Assembly: GCA_963402885.1 (NCBI GenBank)
Contig: OY727099.1
Span: forward strand, 1,862,501-1,926,500
Source of the DNA: Antedon bifida
Taxonomy: Eukaryota > Echinodermata > Crinoidea > Comatulida > Antedonidae
DNA: 64,000 bases
Direction of reading: 5' to 3'
Part shown: in pieces, positions 49,201 through 61,200 of the stretch
Layout: each line of letters opens with the position of its first letter
Position numbering within the stretch: the first letter of the stretch is position 1
Notes under the pieces: generated by a model
Told to the model about the DNA's origin: nothing
The model's database searches: none
Seen by the model: the letters and a program-made list of their open reading frames with translations, nothing else
Translations under genes and position numbers: made by a program

Positions 49201-52200
49201 GTAGGCTATGATATCAAACTGTTGACTAATTTCTTCAAACGTTTGCACACGAGCCAGGACCGGTCTTGATGAGCTTAACGAATCCGAATCAAATACCGAA
49301 TGTAATTCACGGGGCAAGAACTGCTGATCCTAAAGAAAACAATTATATGTTATTTTCTATGAATTGCTAAATTGTCACGTATATTTTTTCATTTTTAGTC
49401 ATAGAACCATTTATTAGCAGAACACTATATTAATATAGTAACCAGTTATGTCAAAAAAATAAAAGTGTTTGCTATTTTACGAAAATTTCTACTATACTAC
49501 AGGGATTTTTTCGGAAAATAGTTAAATCTTGACTTTTAAAAATATGTTGAGATAACATGCGCAGAACACATTATGTTATTATGCGCATGTCAATTATAAT
49601 ATAGTAACTAGCTATGTCAACAAATAAAAGAGCCGACATTTTGCTATTTTTTAAATATTTCTCTGTACTATAATAGTACAGGGATTTTTTGTCAAAAAAA
49701 GTATCCACTTTTTAAAATTCAATGATTATGCGATAATGCCAAATATTGTGTTATCATCATCTTATAGTCATAGTAACTAGTTATGTCAAAAAATAAATAG
49801 GTCGAAATTTGCCTACAGAGATTTTTTTGAAAAATGGCCAATATATCTACTTTTTAAAATTCAATAATTATGCGATAATATTGCCATATATGCGCATATA
49901 TATATATTGTGTTATTATCATCTTATAGAGCTATAGTAACTCAAAAAATAAAAGGGTTGAAAATTGGCAATTTTTCGAAATTTTTCCTGTACTAGGTAGG
50001 CCTACAGGGATTTTTTCGAAAAATGGCCAAAATAGCCACTTTTTAAAATTCAATAATTATGCGATAATATTGCCATATATGCGCATATATTATCATCTTA
50101 TAGAGCTATAGTAACTAGTTATGTCAACAAATAAAAAGGTAGAAAATTTGCCATTTTTCGAAATTTTCCCTGTACTATAGTACAGGAATTTTTTCGAAAA
50201 ATGGCCAAAATAGTCACTTTTTAAAATTCAATAATTATGCGATAATATTGCCAAATATGTGCATATATTGTGTTATTATCAACTTATAGAACTATAGTAA
50301 CTAGTTGTTATGTCAGCAAATAAAAAGGTCGAAAAATGGCAATTTTTCGAAATTTTCCCTGTAGGCCTACTAGTAACAGTGATTTTTTCGAAAAATGGCC
50401 AATATATCCACTTTTTGAAATTCAATAATTATGCAATAATATTGCCATATATGCGCATATATTGTGTTATTATCATCTTATAGAGCCATAGTAACTAGTT
50501 ATGTCAACAACTAAAAGGGTAGAAAATTTGCCACTTTTAAAATTCAATAATTATGGGATAATATTGCCATATATGCGCATATATTGTGTTATTATCATCT
50601 TATAGAGCTATAGTAACTAGTTATGTCAAAAAATGAAAAGGTCGAAAATTGGCAATTTTTCGAAATTTTCCCTGTACTATAGTACAGAAATTTTTTCGAA
50701 AAATGGCCAAAATAGTTACTTTTTAAAATTCAATAATTATGCGATAATATTGCCATATATGCGCATATATTGTGTTATTATCATCTTATAGACCTATGTA
50801 ACTAGTTATGTCAACAAATAAAAAGGTCGAAAAATGGCAATTTTTCGAAATTTTCCCTGTACTAGTACAGGAATTTTTTTCGAAAAATGGCCAAAATAGT
50901 CACTTTTTAAAATTCAATAATTATGCGATAATATTGCCATATATGCGCATATATTGTGTTATTATCATCTTATAGAGCTATAGTAACTAGTTATGTCAAC
51001 AAATAAAAAGGTAGAAAATTTGCCATTTTTCGAAATTTTCCCTGTACTATAGTACAGGAATTTTTTCGAAAAATGGCCAAAATAGTCACTTTTTAAAATT
51101 CAATAATTATGCGATAATATTGCCATATATGCGCATATATTGTGTTATTATCATCTAATAGAGCTATAGTAACTAGTTATGTCAACAAATAAAAAGGTCG
51201 AAAAAATGGCAATTTTTCGAAATTTTCCCTGTACTATAGTACAGGGATTTTTTTCGAAAAATCGCCACTTTTAAAATTCAATAATTATGCGATAATATTG
51301 CCATATATGCGCATATATTGTGTTATCATCATATTATAGAGCCATAGTAACTAGTTATGTCAAAAAATAAAAGGGTCGAAAATTGGCAATTTTTCGAAAT
51401 TTTTCCTGTACTATAGTACAGGGATTTTTTTCGAAAAATAGCCACTTTTAAAATTCAATAATTATGGGATAATATTGCCATATATGCGCATATATTGTGT
51501 TATTATCATCTTATAGAGCTATAGTAACTAGTTATGTCAAAAAATGAAAAGGTCGAAAATTGGCAATTTTTCGAAATTTTCCCTGTACTATAGTACAGGA
51601 ATTTTTTCGAAAAATGGCCAAAATAGTTACTTTTTAAAATTCAATAATTATGCGATAATATTGCCATATATGCGCATATATTGTGTTATTATCATCTTAT
51701 AGAGCTAGAGTAACTAGTTATGTCAACAAATAAAAAGGTCGAAAATTGGCAATTTTTCGAAATTTTCCATGAACAGGGATGTTTTCCATAATTATGCGAT
51801 AATATTGCCATATATGCGCATATATTGTGTCATTATGATCCATATTAACTAGTCCTATGACATCCTAAAGATGATAACACAATCGTGCTTAGGGAATAAT
51901 TGAATTTTAACATTCCATATTTTGGGTGATTTCGTCTAAAATTAGTCAAAATCCTACCTTTTTAGTTGTTGACAAAAAGTAGTCAATAACATTATGTGTA
52001 CAAATAGCAATATTAGAGAAGTTTAAATTCAATATAACATACCATTCTCCATGTTGGTTCTACGTATTCGCTTCCAATGTATTCCATAAACGAAGCAAAT
52101 CCCTCCTTTAGCAAAATATAATCCCACCACGCATGCGTCACAAGATTTCCAAACCACTGAAAAAGTATAGTAAAAGCAGTCAATCAGTCAGAGTTTAACA

Positions 52201-54337
52201 ATACAAAACCTAAACCCCTGAGAGTAGCTCTCAACATCATGACAACGTAAATTAATAAAATGCCTCCGAATTCAAACTGCGACCTGTATCATTAACAAGC
52301 GAGCGTTTTAATCTATAGACCAGAGAAGCTTCATGTTATATCAAATACATTGTATAACACAATGAATTCGTCCTTAAAGACTATTTTTTACAGAAGTAAA
52401 CCAGCATATTACCTGATGTCCAAGCTCGTGGGCAATTACTGCACAAACGCCTTGTTTAGTCCCTGCTGACGTCATGTTTTCGTCGACAAGGAGTCTTGTC
52501 TCTCGGTAGGTAATAATGCCCCAGTTCTCCATTGCACCGGCAGAGAAATCTGGAATCGCCAACATATCTACAAAAAGTATGGCAATACTTTTGTAAGGTA
52601 TCATTCTAAACCCATTGTACTAAAGCCCTGGTGTAAACCCACTTCTTTAAAAAAGCTTGATGGAACGAGATAATCTACCACAGCATTTGGCATGGTGGAA
52701 GAGAGCCAAAAGCAATTGTCTTAAGGTGCATGTTTAGGGAACTAATGCATCTTATCTAAATAATTTAATAAACATATTTCTTGCCGATTTTGGGAAGCGG
52801 AAAATCTATATCAAGATACGTTTGAAAGTATTCAAGTATTCGAACACCGACGTCAAGCGCGTAATCCACAGAATCTATGATATCAGGACGACTCCAAACT
52901 CGCATCTAAAATAGAAAAAAGAAAGGTTCTAATTGTTTTAGCTACTGTTTTATGTATATTTGTGCCTACAATGTCTTACAATGTAATTAAGCAGCTGAAT
53001 CATGCAAGAACCCATGCAAGAACCATAAGATATTGAACTGTATCCTACAAGTATTATGCCAGTATAAGTACGGTAGGTAAAGAAATAATGAACATACGCG
53101 TATGTTGTTTTCAGTAATCGCTTCCTTGTAAATGAAGTCACATACACAATATCCAACAAGGTAAGTAGATATAGGAAGAGAAGTCTGAAAACGAGTAGTC
53201 TGCCATCCATTCTCAGTAAGTTCCGATGACAAAACGGGCATATTGGAAAGCGCTGTGTATTCTGGCCGATGGATGACAGTGATTGTGAAGGTTGCTTTCA
53301 GACCTGGGTCGTCGAAACATGGAAATGCTCGCCGGGCGTTGGTAGGAGAGAAAAATGTAACAGCCAACCATCTAGTTGACGGATTAAACGAAAATAAATG
53401 CGTATATAAGTATTATAATATGAATTCACAAAATATTTTTTATACACAGAATATTACATAATGTATGCCTACCTTTTATCGCCAGTTGACGTCGTGTAAG
53501 AACTTCTGTAAAACCCATTCAGGTCATCCGTCAAAGGCCCGGTAAATTCTACTGAGAAATAATACTCTTCGTTCACCTTTAGTTTTCCTTCCAATAACAC
53601 CAACATATATTGCTCTTCTGGGTACAGGACAACATCAAGAACATCCGGAGGTGGAGTCTGTCCGCCTAATCCACTCAACTTTACAGACGAATAGTCGATG
53701 TTTAAAAGTTTAGAATTTATTAGGATAACATCTGTGCTCTTGTCACAGACTATAGTAATTTTGACTTTTCCATTGAAAGTGAAATTTGTGAGATCTGTTT
53801 TAATTTCTAATTCATAGTGTACTGGTCGAAGTGAGTTTGGCAGGCGCGGATTTTTCCACGGTTCAGTGTCAGGCAAAACCGTTGTTTTTGGGAGATCACT
53901 GCTATAATAAAGAAATAAAGCCATTTATTTGTAGAATTAAGGAATGAAATTATATGTATCTACTACTAATAATAATAATTGTCTTTTGTATAGTGCTTAA
54001 CCAAAATAAATTTTCTCTAAAGCACTCGAAACAATCCTAAATCAAATTGTAAAAAAAAAATGAAGAATAAGCACGAACATTGGAAATTACTTCATGACTG
54101 GAAAATATGGAGATAAAAAACTTGATACTATAGGGCAATACTTTACACTATTTTGTACCAGGTAGTATAATATTAAACTTACCAATCAATCGATTCACCT
54201 TTTGGTAGAAGTCCAGCTAATAACCCTACAATGAGTATCGTTATCAGGCATACAACTCCGAGTATTACGCATTTCTTGTATTGTATAAAATAACCATTTT
54301 CAGTGTCTTTATCATGCATTTCTTGCTTAGATTTCAT
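43290..54337 (-). CDS. M1 zinc aminopeptidase, aminopeptidase N type (type II membrane protein, about 957 aa)
   Basis: Removes N-terminal residues from peptides at the cell surface (family role). Eighteen minus-strand exons, in reading order: 54337-54183, 53901-53473, 53371-53098, 52905-52785, 52567-52413, 52156-52043, 49329-49195, 48669-48538, 48039-47852, 47388-47303, 46632-46499, 45996-45793, 45534-45461, 45222-45112, 45003-44836, 44346-44206, 43755-43674, 43460-43290. All phases agree. The short cytosolic tail is followed by a membrane segment (23-44). Then come GAMEN (337-341), zinc site HELGH (373-377) with the third ligand E396 exactly 18 residues on, and catalytic Tyr459 in AYNKGAS. 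The C-terminal ERAP1-like helical domain ends in seven Gln. The length fits human ANPEP (967). Intron 4 has a GC donor. The start at 54337 is chosen because it gives a short tail; 54361 is also open. A 5' UTR intron is possible. The catalytic set is intact. Confidence 0.92.
43309..43332. repeat. (GTT)n triplet run encoding a C-terminal polyGln tract
   Basis: Read on the minus strand, this is CAA repeated in the last exon of the aminopeptidase, giving seven Gln six residues before the C-terminus. A pure single-codon run suggests length polymorphism. Confidence 0.85.
43921..44160 (+). pseudogene. decayed duplicate of the last exon of CaRF-PIG3 copy 2
   Basis: It matches 41090-41356, including about 110 bases of intron 9 (GTGCGCATTTTGCAG-like stretch, TATTGTATTCTAG acceptor) and the start of exon 10 (CACATAGCAGAACTTACCACG). 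The middle of the exon is missing, and similarity stops after GAGACCATTGGAAA. Intron sequence is included, so this was a DNA-level copy and not a retrocopy. It lies in aminopeptidase intron 16, antisense to that gene. Confidence 0.85.
44503..44770 (-). pseudogene. two decayed tandem copies of part of aminopeptidase exon 15
   Basis: The 3' half of exon 15 plus its donor side (44793-44905) recurs at about 44632-44755 and 44503-44596. The shared forward words are GTTCACTAGCT, TAGGTTAT and GACGTCTGGACAAT. The copies lack a usable donor and carry substitutions. A 64-codon minus-strand frame here ([16 protein letters not shown]) is a degraded echo of [16 protein letters not shown]. Confidence 0.8.
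46075..46255. repeat. fragment of the CCCCTTAATAGG dispersed repeat
   Basis: 'ACCCCTATTCAGAGGACATC', 'TTTCCCATGAACGAACG' and 'TGTGTTTTAACACTACG' match the copy at 3650. Intron 11 of the aminopeptidase. Confidence 0.65.
46800..47095 (+). mobile_element. SINE-like element with GCGCTATATAAG tail
   Basis: It contains 'TGTGTCCTTAGGCAAGACAG', 'CCACCCAGGTGTACAAATGG', 'GTACCTGGTATAGG' and a 3' end 'TTTAGCGCTATATAAGATCG' followed by ATT triplets. This arrangement is familiar from short interspersed repeats of marine invertebrates. Intron 10 of the aminopeptidase. Confidence 0.65.
48373..48508. mobile_element. palindromic MITE family A, copy 4
   Basis: The most symmetric copy: AAGCTCTGTCTACACTATCA at the left and 'AAAGTGTGATACTTTAGACAG' words at the right, with complementary CATATATGG/CCATATGG blocks inside. 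It ends about 30 bases from the donor of aminopeptidase exon 8. Confidence 0.8.
49430..51840. repeat. satellite-like tandem array, 180-190 bp units, in aminopeptidase intron 6
   Basis: About 13 units. The phase word CAATAATTATGCG falls near 49862, 50051, 50229, 50426, 50540, 50729, 50910, 51099, 51277, 51455 and 51644. Each unit carries ATATGCGCATAT, an AACTAGTTATGTCAA block and a hairpin around CCTGTACTATAGTACAGG flanked by TTTTTCGAAA. First units are degenerate; one is shortened to about 115 bp. Confidence 0.95.
53960..54040 (-). repeat. SINE/LINE 3'-tail relic
   Basis: An AAT triplet run is followed by TTGTCTTTTGTATAGTGCTT and CTCTAAAGCACTCGAA, similar to the tail at 60735-60820. Intron 1 of the aminopeptidase. 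Confidence 0.45.
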
Positions 54338-56188
54338 ACCGGTATATACCTTAAAATACAAATGATTTCAACTTCTAAAAACTACTAAAACAGAATGTTA
54401 CTCAACATAATCTTATCATTACAGTACATTATAAACTTTAACTATGCTATCGTAAATCATTTTATTTGGAATACATATAGATTGTGTTTGACTTTTGACA
54501 TGAACCTCTAACATTTTATGTTCTCGTGGATTTCATTTTAAAACTTTACAGCCAACTGTCATTTATTGTAACATGGCCACAGATGTTTTGTACGCTTGGG
54601 CTATTACTTAGAGCGGGTAAGTCAGAAAAAAAACATTTTTCAATTTCAAAATGAGGAAGAGTGAGATCACTCTAGGAAAAATACACAGTTACTAATTCTG
54701 AAAGAAAGTACCAAACGGCACCATACCGAACATATCTTAAGTGGATCTATGAAGCCAATCAATATAGTTGTTTCATTCCTTATGGGGACATTTTACAATA
54801 TTTACGTTTATATACATTTAGAATTCAATCAACCAATAAAATATGGGGAAAACAAATGAATAGGCCTATCAATAATTTCTATCTAGTTGTTTAGGCATGT
54901 ATAAATTAGGCTAATGTTTCTTTATTTAACATCTAATATTAGATGTCCTATCTTGTAACAACTTACAATATATAAAACAATAAATATCTGTAATCATTAT
55001 CCATAATGTAATCTATTTTATACCGTCAACAGTCAGTGAACTATACATTCTATCAGTACAAACTGTGTAGCGGTTCTTTTATCTTAGACGATGTGTAGGC
55101 CAATCGTCATCATGATTCCAGGTTTTCCTTCTGCGTTTATTCCACGTTAATCATTGTGTAGGCATACTGTAAAACTCATTGACATATCATGGGCATATCA
55201 TATACTGTATTATAATTACATTGATAATGTGGAAACAGCCTGAAGATATATAAGTAGGCCTACATTACTTCAGCATTTAAGCATCATATAAAGGTTCCTT
55301 TTCTTACCTTATCAAAATAAACCTCCGGTAAATCACAAAAGTACAATCAGAAAACGGTAATTTCTGACTTCACACAAGTACAATCAAACATGCTAATGGG
55401 TGCACTTTGAATTCACTTCAAGCGATTTAAGTATTTGTAAAGCGATAGGTTTGAGGTCGAACTAGTTAAAAACAACTTAACGACAAACCAGATGGTATAT
55501 TTCTCTACAGAGGCCCACTAACAAGTGACTGTACATGAAACGTAGTCAATAGAGCTTAGGCCTATTAATTGTTGAAAAAGTATTTAATTTAACTAGGTTA
55601 TCGGAATCAATTAAATTTCAATTAAGGGCGGGGATAGGTCTATGCGATGAAGTAGCACAAGTGGGTCAAACATAAATATACAAGTACAAAACGAGTGACA
55701 TTAACTTAATTTTGTTAAATATAGAACTAAAATACATTTGATTTAAAAAAAGGCTGATTTTCAAACGAAGAAAAAAGGCATTGACAAAGGTAAAAAATCA
55801 GAGGATTTCGAATTTCATTTGGAAGGGTCATTCCATGCTAGTTGTCAATATGACGATGACTTTAACCAAAACGAGGGACTCATTCTAATAGCAACTAAAA
55901 ATTAAATAGGCCTATTAAAAACTCACATACAAGTACTGATATAGGATTCCATCTACTACGCCTACTTCTCTCGTCCCGAGTCTTAGGCGCCTACCTCGGT
56001 CGTAAATTCACTTCACTTCATTTAGGAGTTCGTTCTATTCAGTTTTACATCCAGGAATTCATCTCAGCACAGATTAAACCGACCCAGATATCTTTTTCTT
56101 TAAAATTACGTTTTTCTCATCAAGTTTTTTTTTTTCATCCAATTTTGGTGAACAACTAGTAATGTGATATTAAACAGGCCTATTCAAC

Positions 56189-56214
56189 CATGGAGGTATA
56201 AAAAAGTCTCCATG
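56189..56214. repeat. 26 bp palindromic insertion with 7 bp flanking direct repeats
   Basis: CATGGAGGTATA at the left and TCTCCATG at the right bound a short A-rich centre. ATTCAAC lies on both sides (56182-56188 and 56215-56221). Same family as 25888-25911. Confidence 0.75.
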
Positions 56215-56739
56215 ATTCAACCAAGAAATTTAAAAACATTTTTACAGCCTTGTGCGATTACAATATTTTTGTGAGGGGCGGAATTTGGAACATTGTGTTG
56301 ACAAAATGTCATTTTGGTTCGACAAAAATACATTTTGGCTTGACTATATAAATAGCATTTTGTCAAGATAAAATTTATCTTGCATCTTAAAAAATGAGCA
56401 TTGTCCTAAAATGGATTACATTGAACACCACAAAAAGATTAAGACATCTATTTGTATATGTTACAAAGTTTATTCAATCTAATACTTTCAAATTTAATTA
56501 ATTATTTGTGTGCAGCAAAGATTGTTATTTTATTTATTTTTTTAATGATTAAACACACTCAAACAATATTTTGAGTAAGGACAAAAATACTGACGATAAG
56601 AAATGGTTGACGCTAGAAAATGTATTGAATTATTCACAGCTTATCAATTATCCGTAAATGTACACATTTCAAAATATTAAAGTATAATTAATTAGCGGAC
56701 ATACTTTTATGAACAATCTAAACCCTTTACACAATTAAA

Positions 56740-56882
56740 GCTTGGTTCCCCCTAGAGACGCAACACAAGGACGTAGACATAATCCATCTGACCAATAAAA
56801 AGCGACAGATCAAATAATCCATCGCTTGTGATTGGTCAAATTGCGCTTACATCCTTGTGTTGCGCCCCCGTGGGAACCAAGC
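56740..56882. mobile_element. 143 bp MITE with GCTTGGTTCCC ends
   Basis: GCTTGGTTCCC at the left and GGGAACCAAGC at the right form perfect 11 bp inverted ends, with ATTAAA flanking both (56734-56739, 56883-56888). The interior is also partly self-complementary (GACCAAT / ATTGGTC). Confidence 0.8.
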
Positions 56883-57334
56883 ATTAAAACTGAACAATGA
56901 ATCTGTTGCACAATTTGCAAATTACGTAACGAAATTCTTGCACAATATGCAAAAGTTATCGTACATCGTTATCTGGCAAGAACTATAAATTAGAGATCCA
57001 TGCAACTACTGCATAATCTGTCAGTTAAAATTCAGTTTTATAAAGATGAGGCATATTTATGAAGTAGCTTGCCAACAAAGTTAATGTTTACATTTGTAGG
57101 TTGAAAAGATAAAATGACTAAAGTATCTACATTATTAAAACTAATACAATACACTCTGATGAGGATATGCCAGATATACTAATGTATTGGAGAACTATTC
57201 ACTCCACTGCATTAGGTCTGTAGGCCTACTAGATTACCAGTACTGTACTGAGGAATTTTCTTGATGAACAAAGAAATTTTAGTAATTAACATTAGTTAAA
57301 ATTACATTGTATGTACATCCTTATAGTGGAAACC

Positions 57335-57492
57335 AGCTGTATGCACTTTGACGCAAAGCGATGCAACTAGCGCAACGCAAGTGAGTTGACCAATCACAAG
57401 CGACAGTTCGAATGATCCGCTGCGTCGTGATTGGTCGAATCACTTGCGGTGCGGTTACGTCCCTGGCGTTGCGTCCAAGTGGGAAACAGGGT
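57335..57492. mobile_element. MITE related to 56740-56882, diverged
   Basis: It shares GACCAATCACAAGCGACAG and TGATTGGTC blocks with the neighbouring element and folds on itself (AAGTGAGTTGACCAATCAC against GTGATTGGTCGAATCACTT). Outer ends are less clear. Confidence 0.65.
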
Positions 57493-58248
57493 CCAACTGA
57501 TTTGATACCTTGAAAGCTTCCATGGGTGTATGCATTTGGCCTACACTACGTGTAAAGGTACCAGTGAATATTCTTTGCAATGTGGAGACCGAGATTCCTA
57601 TATGCGCTTTTAAAAATATTTTATTCCCATTTTTACATACATTATACAGAGAATTACCTATCATATATGACATAAAGAAATATTATTAGGATTGAAGGAG
57701 TACAGTATTAATTAAACTAGTTTTGGGAAATTGTATCCAGTTACAAATTAATTTAAATTAAGTTATTAAATTAGGCCTAGGTATCTAATAATTAGATTAC
57801 GCTTTCTCAAGACTGTAGTCTAGGTAATCAGCTTTTTAAACTAAAGAAAACTACACTTGCATTCAACACATCTTGTTAAGATGTCACTGCCTAATGTTAC
57901 AATATCTATGTCGACCCAACTGAGAACCAGCACATAGGCTTACTGTTAAGCAGGACGTTTTATTTTTTAGATACTTTCCTTTTATTACACCTATCCTTTC
58001 GTCTGTTGGCTTACTTATAGCACCCTTTGCACTCCATACTTAATTTACATAGGATCAGTTAGTCATTCAGTATCGTCGATAAGCTTTTGGTGAACGAGAT
58101 CTGTGGAAGTAACGAAAACAAACCTACAAATCTTGCATCTTTAACTCTTTAACATTTTGTATAAATAAATTACCAAAACAAATAAAAATTTGATTTAAGT
58201 TACAAAATATGATGATCAATAAAAAAATTGCACTTCTGTGGAAAACAG

Positions 58249-58254
58249 TTTATT
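58249..58254 (-). terminator. candidate polyadenylation signal of PNISR
   Basis: AATAAA on the minus strand lies about 20 bases after the PNISR stop codon, which would give a very short 3' UTR. Later minus-strand hexamers may be used instead. Confidence 0.35.
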
Positions 58255-58272
58255 GTACAATATTCAGGTGAC

Positions 58273-61200
58273 CTACCTTGATCGACCTCTGCGCTTCTTA
58301 CCGGACCTCTCTGACCTGGAACGAGATTCCTCAGAGGAGCTACCATCTGAGCTTCTATCCCGTCGGTGCCGTTTCTTCTTTGAATCTCTCGGTGATTTGT
58401 TATCGTGTTTCCGAGATTTGCTAGTCTCTCTTTCATCAGAAGAAGAATCGGAATCTTCATGTTTCTTTTTTTTACTCTTCTTTAAAACTTTTTTATCATT
58501 CCTGCTATCATCACTGTCTGATTGTACCTGCTTAGTATCAAATAGGCTTTCATTAGAACTAGTAGAACTATCTACATATTTAGAACCACCCTTTCCATTA
58601 ACCCCTGAACTAGAACTTTCTCTGCTACTAGTGCTACTCTTTCGCCTTTTTTCCTTTTTAATTTCCCTACTCTTTGATCGATTACGCCTTCTCTCCCTTC
58701 TATCATTTTTTTCTTCTCTGCTGCGTGACCTTTTTCTTCTGTCCCTACTACGCGACCTACTGTGTCTTCCTCTATCCCTATCATAAGACCTACTATGCTT
58801 TTGATCTTTTCTCCTATCTCTACTTCTTGACCTTCGTTCCCTACTATGTGACCTACTGTCCTTCCTATTGCTCCGTTCTTTACTTTTTGAACGCCCCCTT
58901 TTATGTCTTTTTTCTCTACTTGGTGACCTACTCCCTCTACTTTTATCTCTACTTCTAGAACGGCTTTTCTGTTTCCTGTTTTTATAATCCCGACTCTCTC
59001 TCCTACTCCTAGAATCTTCAACACTAGAAGACCTCTCTCGTTTGCGTCTGTCATCCTTTGAAGGACTTTGATGTCGGCTCTTCTTCTTGCGATCCTTTTT
59101 TCTATCACTTTTCTCTTTGCTTCTTGATCTGTTCTTTTTACTTTTCCGCTTATTTTGTTCTTTAGATTTTCCATCTTTATTCTCCGAATTTTTCTCCTTG
59201 TCTTTGTTTTTTTCCTTAGCAATATCTTTAGTCTCCAGAAATGGAATTGTATCAGTATTACTAGGATTAAATAATTTTTTATTTATTTTATCTTCTATCT
59301 CTTGCTGTTGACGAAATCTTTCTTCTTCTGCTTCTTGCGCCATTCCTGAAGACACAAGTATATTAGTTTTAATGGGTTTTAAAAAAACAAAAGAATGCCT
59401 CATTAAAAAGGAAGCAATCAGGTCTCAAATACGCCTTGCACAGATTACTTTTGATTGCCAGAATTAATAACAAAGTCTTCATACTTCCTGGTTACAAAAC
59501 AATTATCTATTGTTTCAGCGCTTTGGTCACTTGGAAAAGCGCTATATAAATCCAAAATTAAATTAAAAATTAAATTTGAACCACGATTTTATAGATTATT
59601 TGTATTGTATTAAATATACTGTACATTGTGCTGTGACGGAGACACTTTTTGGTGGATGCTCAATACAAAGAGACCTTTGGGGTTGATGGAAGTTCTGTCC
59701 AAACCAGTCTTCAATTCAACCTTGATAGGTTGCAAGACACATGTTGTTTCTCACAATGATCACTTATAGGTAATCTATACTAATAAGAACTCACTATGTT
59801 CAAGAATTTTTTCTTTCCATGCCCTTTGTTTTCTTCTAATACTTAATTGTAGTTCTTCATCACTTGTTTCATCACCACTTTCTGACTTGGTCTCTTTCTT
59901 GGCTTCATCTCCACTTTCATCACTGCTACTGATGTAGTCTCCAGTAACTACAATTCAAGAAGATAATACTTCAGAGTAAATATAAACTGGGGGAGATTAA
60001 TATGAGTTTAGAAAATTAAGATGAGTGGAAAATATTAGATGATTGGGACTCTTAAGAAAAAAGCCAGAAAACCGACTAGGGATTGTGGAGGCACCGTAGG
60101 TAGGAAAGAGACTGGAAAAAAGATTCATTTTTGAATATGTGATGTCAATATAACATGTAAAGAAGCAGTAAATAAAGTCCACTAATAAGTTTGACAACAA
60201 AACAAACTCCAAAAAAAAAGGAAGCAAATCATTGTAATTGTATATCGTAAACTTTAATGTTCATCTTAAAGAAATATGAAATTAATTTTGCCCAGCGTGT
60301 ACTTTAAAAATGTACCAACACTTAGTATGTGAGCAAACACTTTTCTGGTGGGATTCGAACCCAGACTTCAAAGCACACCTGTAGACCATTGAACTTGAGG
60401 ACTACGGTGAAGTAATCAGTACATTTTATTCACGTCTGATCAGGCAAAATTCATTCCATACTTGATTTTCCCGACACAAAATTCCAAATAAAACTACTTA
60501 CCAAGACCAGATATGGAAGCTAATGCAGTAGAGTGTGCAATCTGCCTGTTTGGAGCTTGATGGGAATAAAACCTGGGTTAGCATTTCAAAATACCACACC
60601 CATGATGACAAACATCACAGGTATCTTAAATACAATATACTACCTTGATGAATTCAATAGAAAAATGGTGATATACAAAATCATAACACATTCATTTTCA
60701 ATATTAAACAGCAATAAAAATGGATGGTATTGGTAGTGTTATTATTATTATTATTTTATTTATATAGCGCTTTTCCAAATTAGTGTAAAATGATAAAAGT
60801 GCTTTACATCAACAGAGAAGAGAGATTGCTCAGATAACAGGGCGCATTATTAATTGAAATATTTATTTGCTATAAGGTAAGAATGGGTAAGAATAAATTT
60901 AGAGTTCTACAAAAAGCTCTGGAATAGAAAATATTGAATGTGAATAAGAAAAACAATTAATTGGATAAAAAAGTAACAGAATTGTTATGTTTTACACTAG
61001 TACTTTTGGATAGGTAACTACAAAAATACTAGTACAAGAAAGGTTTTATTTGCAAGTCACATTGCTTTAAAAATTGACTATCGCCTTCTTTGAATAATAT
61101 CAAACAAATAAAACATATTTACAATAAATATTTAAAACAAAATATTTTCTATTTAAAAAGTTTGAATCATAATTAAGAATGAATTTACAACAAAATAATT

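Larger units (their letters stand above)
54362..58272. other. spacer between aminopeptidase and PNISR: no gene recognised
   Basis: About 3.9 kb without a supported coding exon. A GTAAG donor-like site on the minus strand near 55315 could end an untranslated first exon of the aminopeptidase (inference). The rest is AT-rich sequence with TAGGCCTA words, one 26 bp palindromic insertion and two related MITEs described separately. PNISR ends here and the aminopeptidase starts here, both on the minus strand. Confidence 0.6.

Noticed and set aside
54338-54361. Upstream Met at 54361 as start of the aminopeptidase
   Set aside because: It is open, but an acceptor-like TTTTAAG lies just inside it. The Met at 54337 gives a typical short cytosolic tail. 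Not decisive without transcript ends.
58572-59222. 216-codon minus-strand frame rich in Lys, Glu and Gly
   Set aside because: It is a shifted frame of the PNISR RS tail; the true frame gives RS/RD repeats and joins the upstream exons in phase.
59346-59403. PNISR last exon as a separate intronless gene starting MRHSFVF or MAQEAEE
   Set aside because: A clear acceptor at 59346-59347 and in-phase upstream exons matching PNISR show that it is an internal Met.
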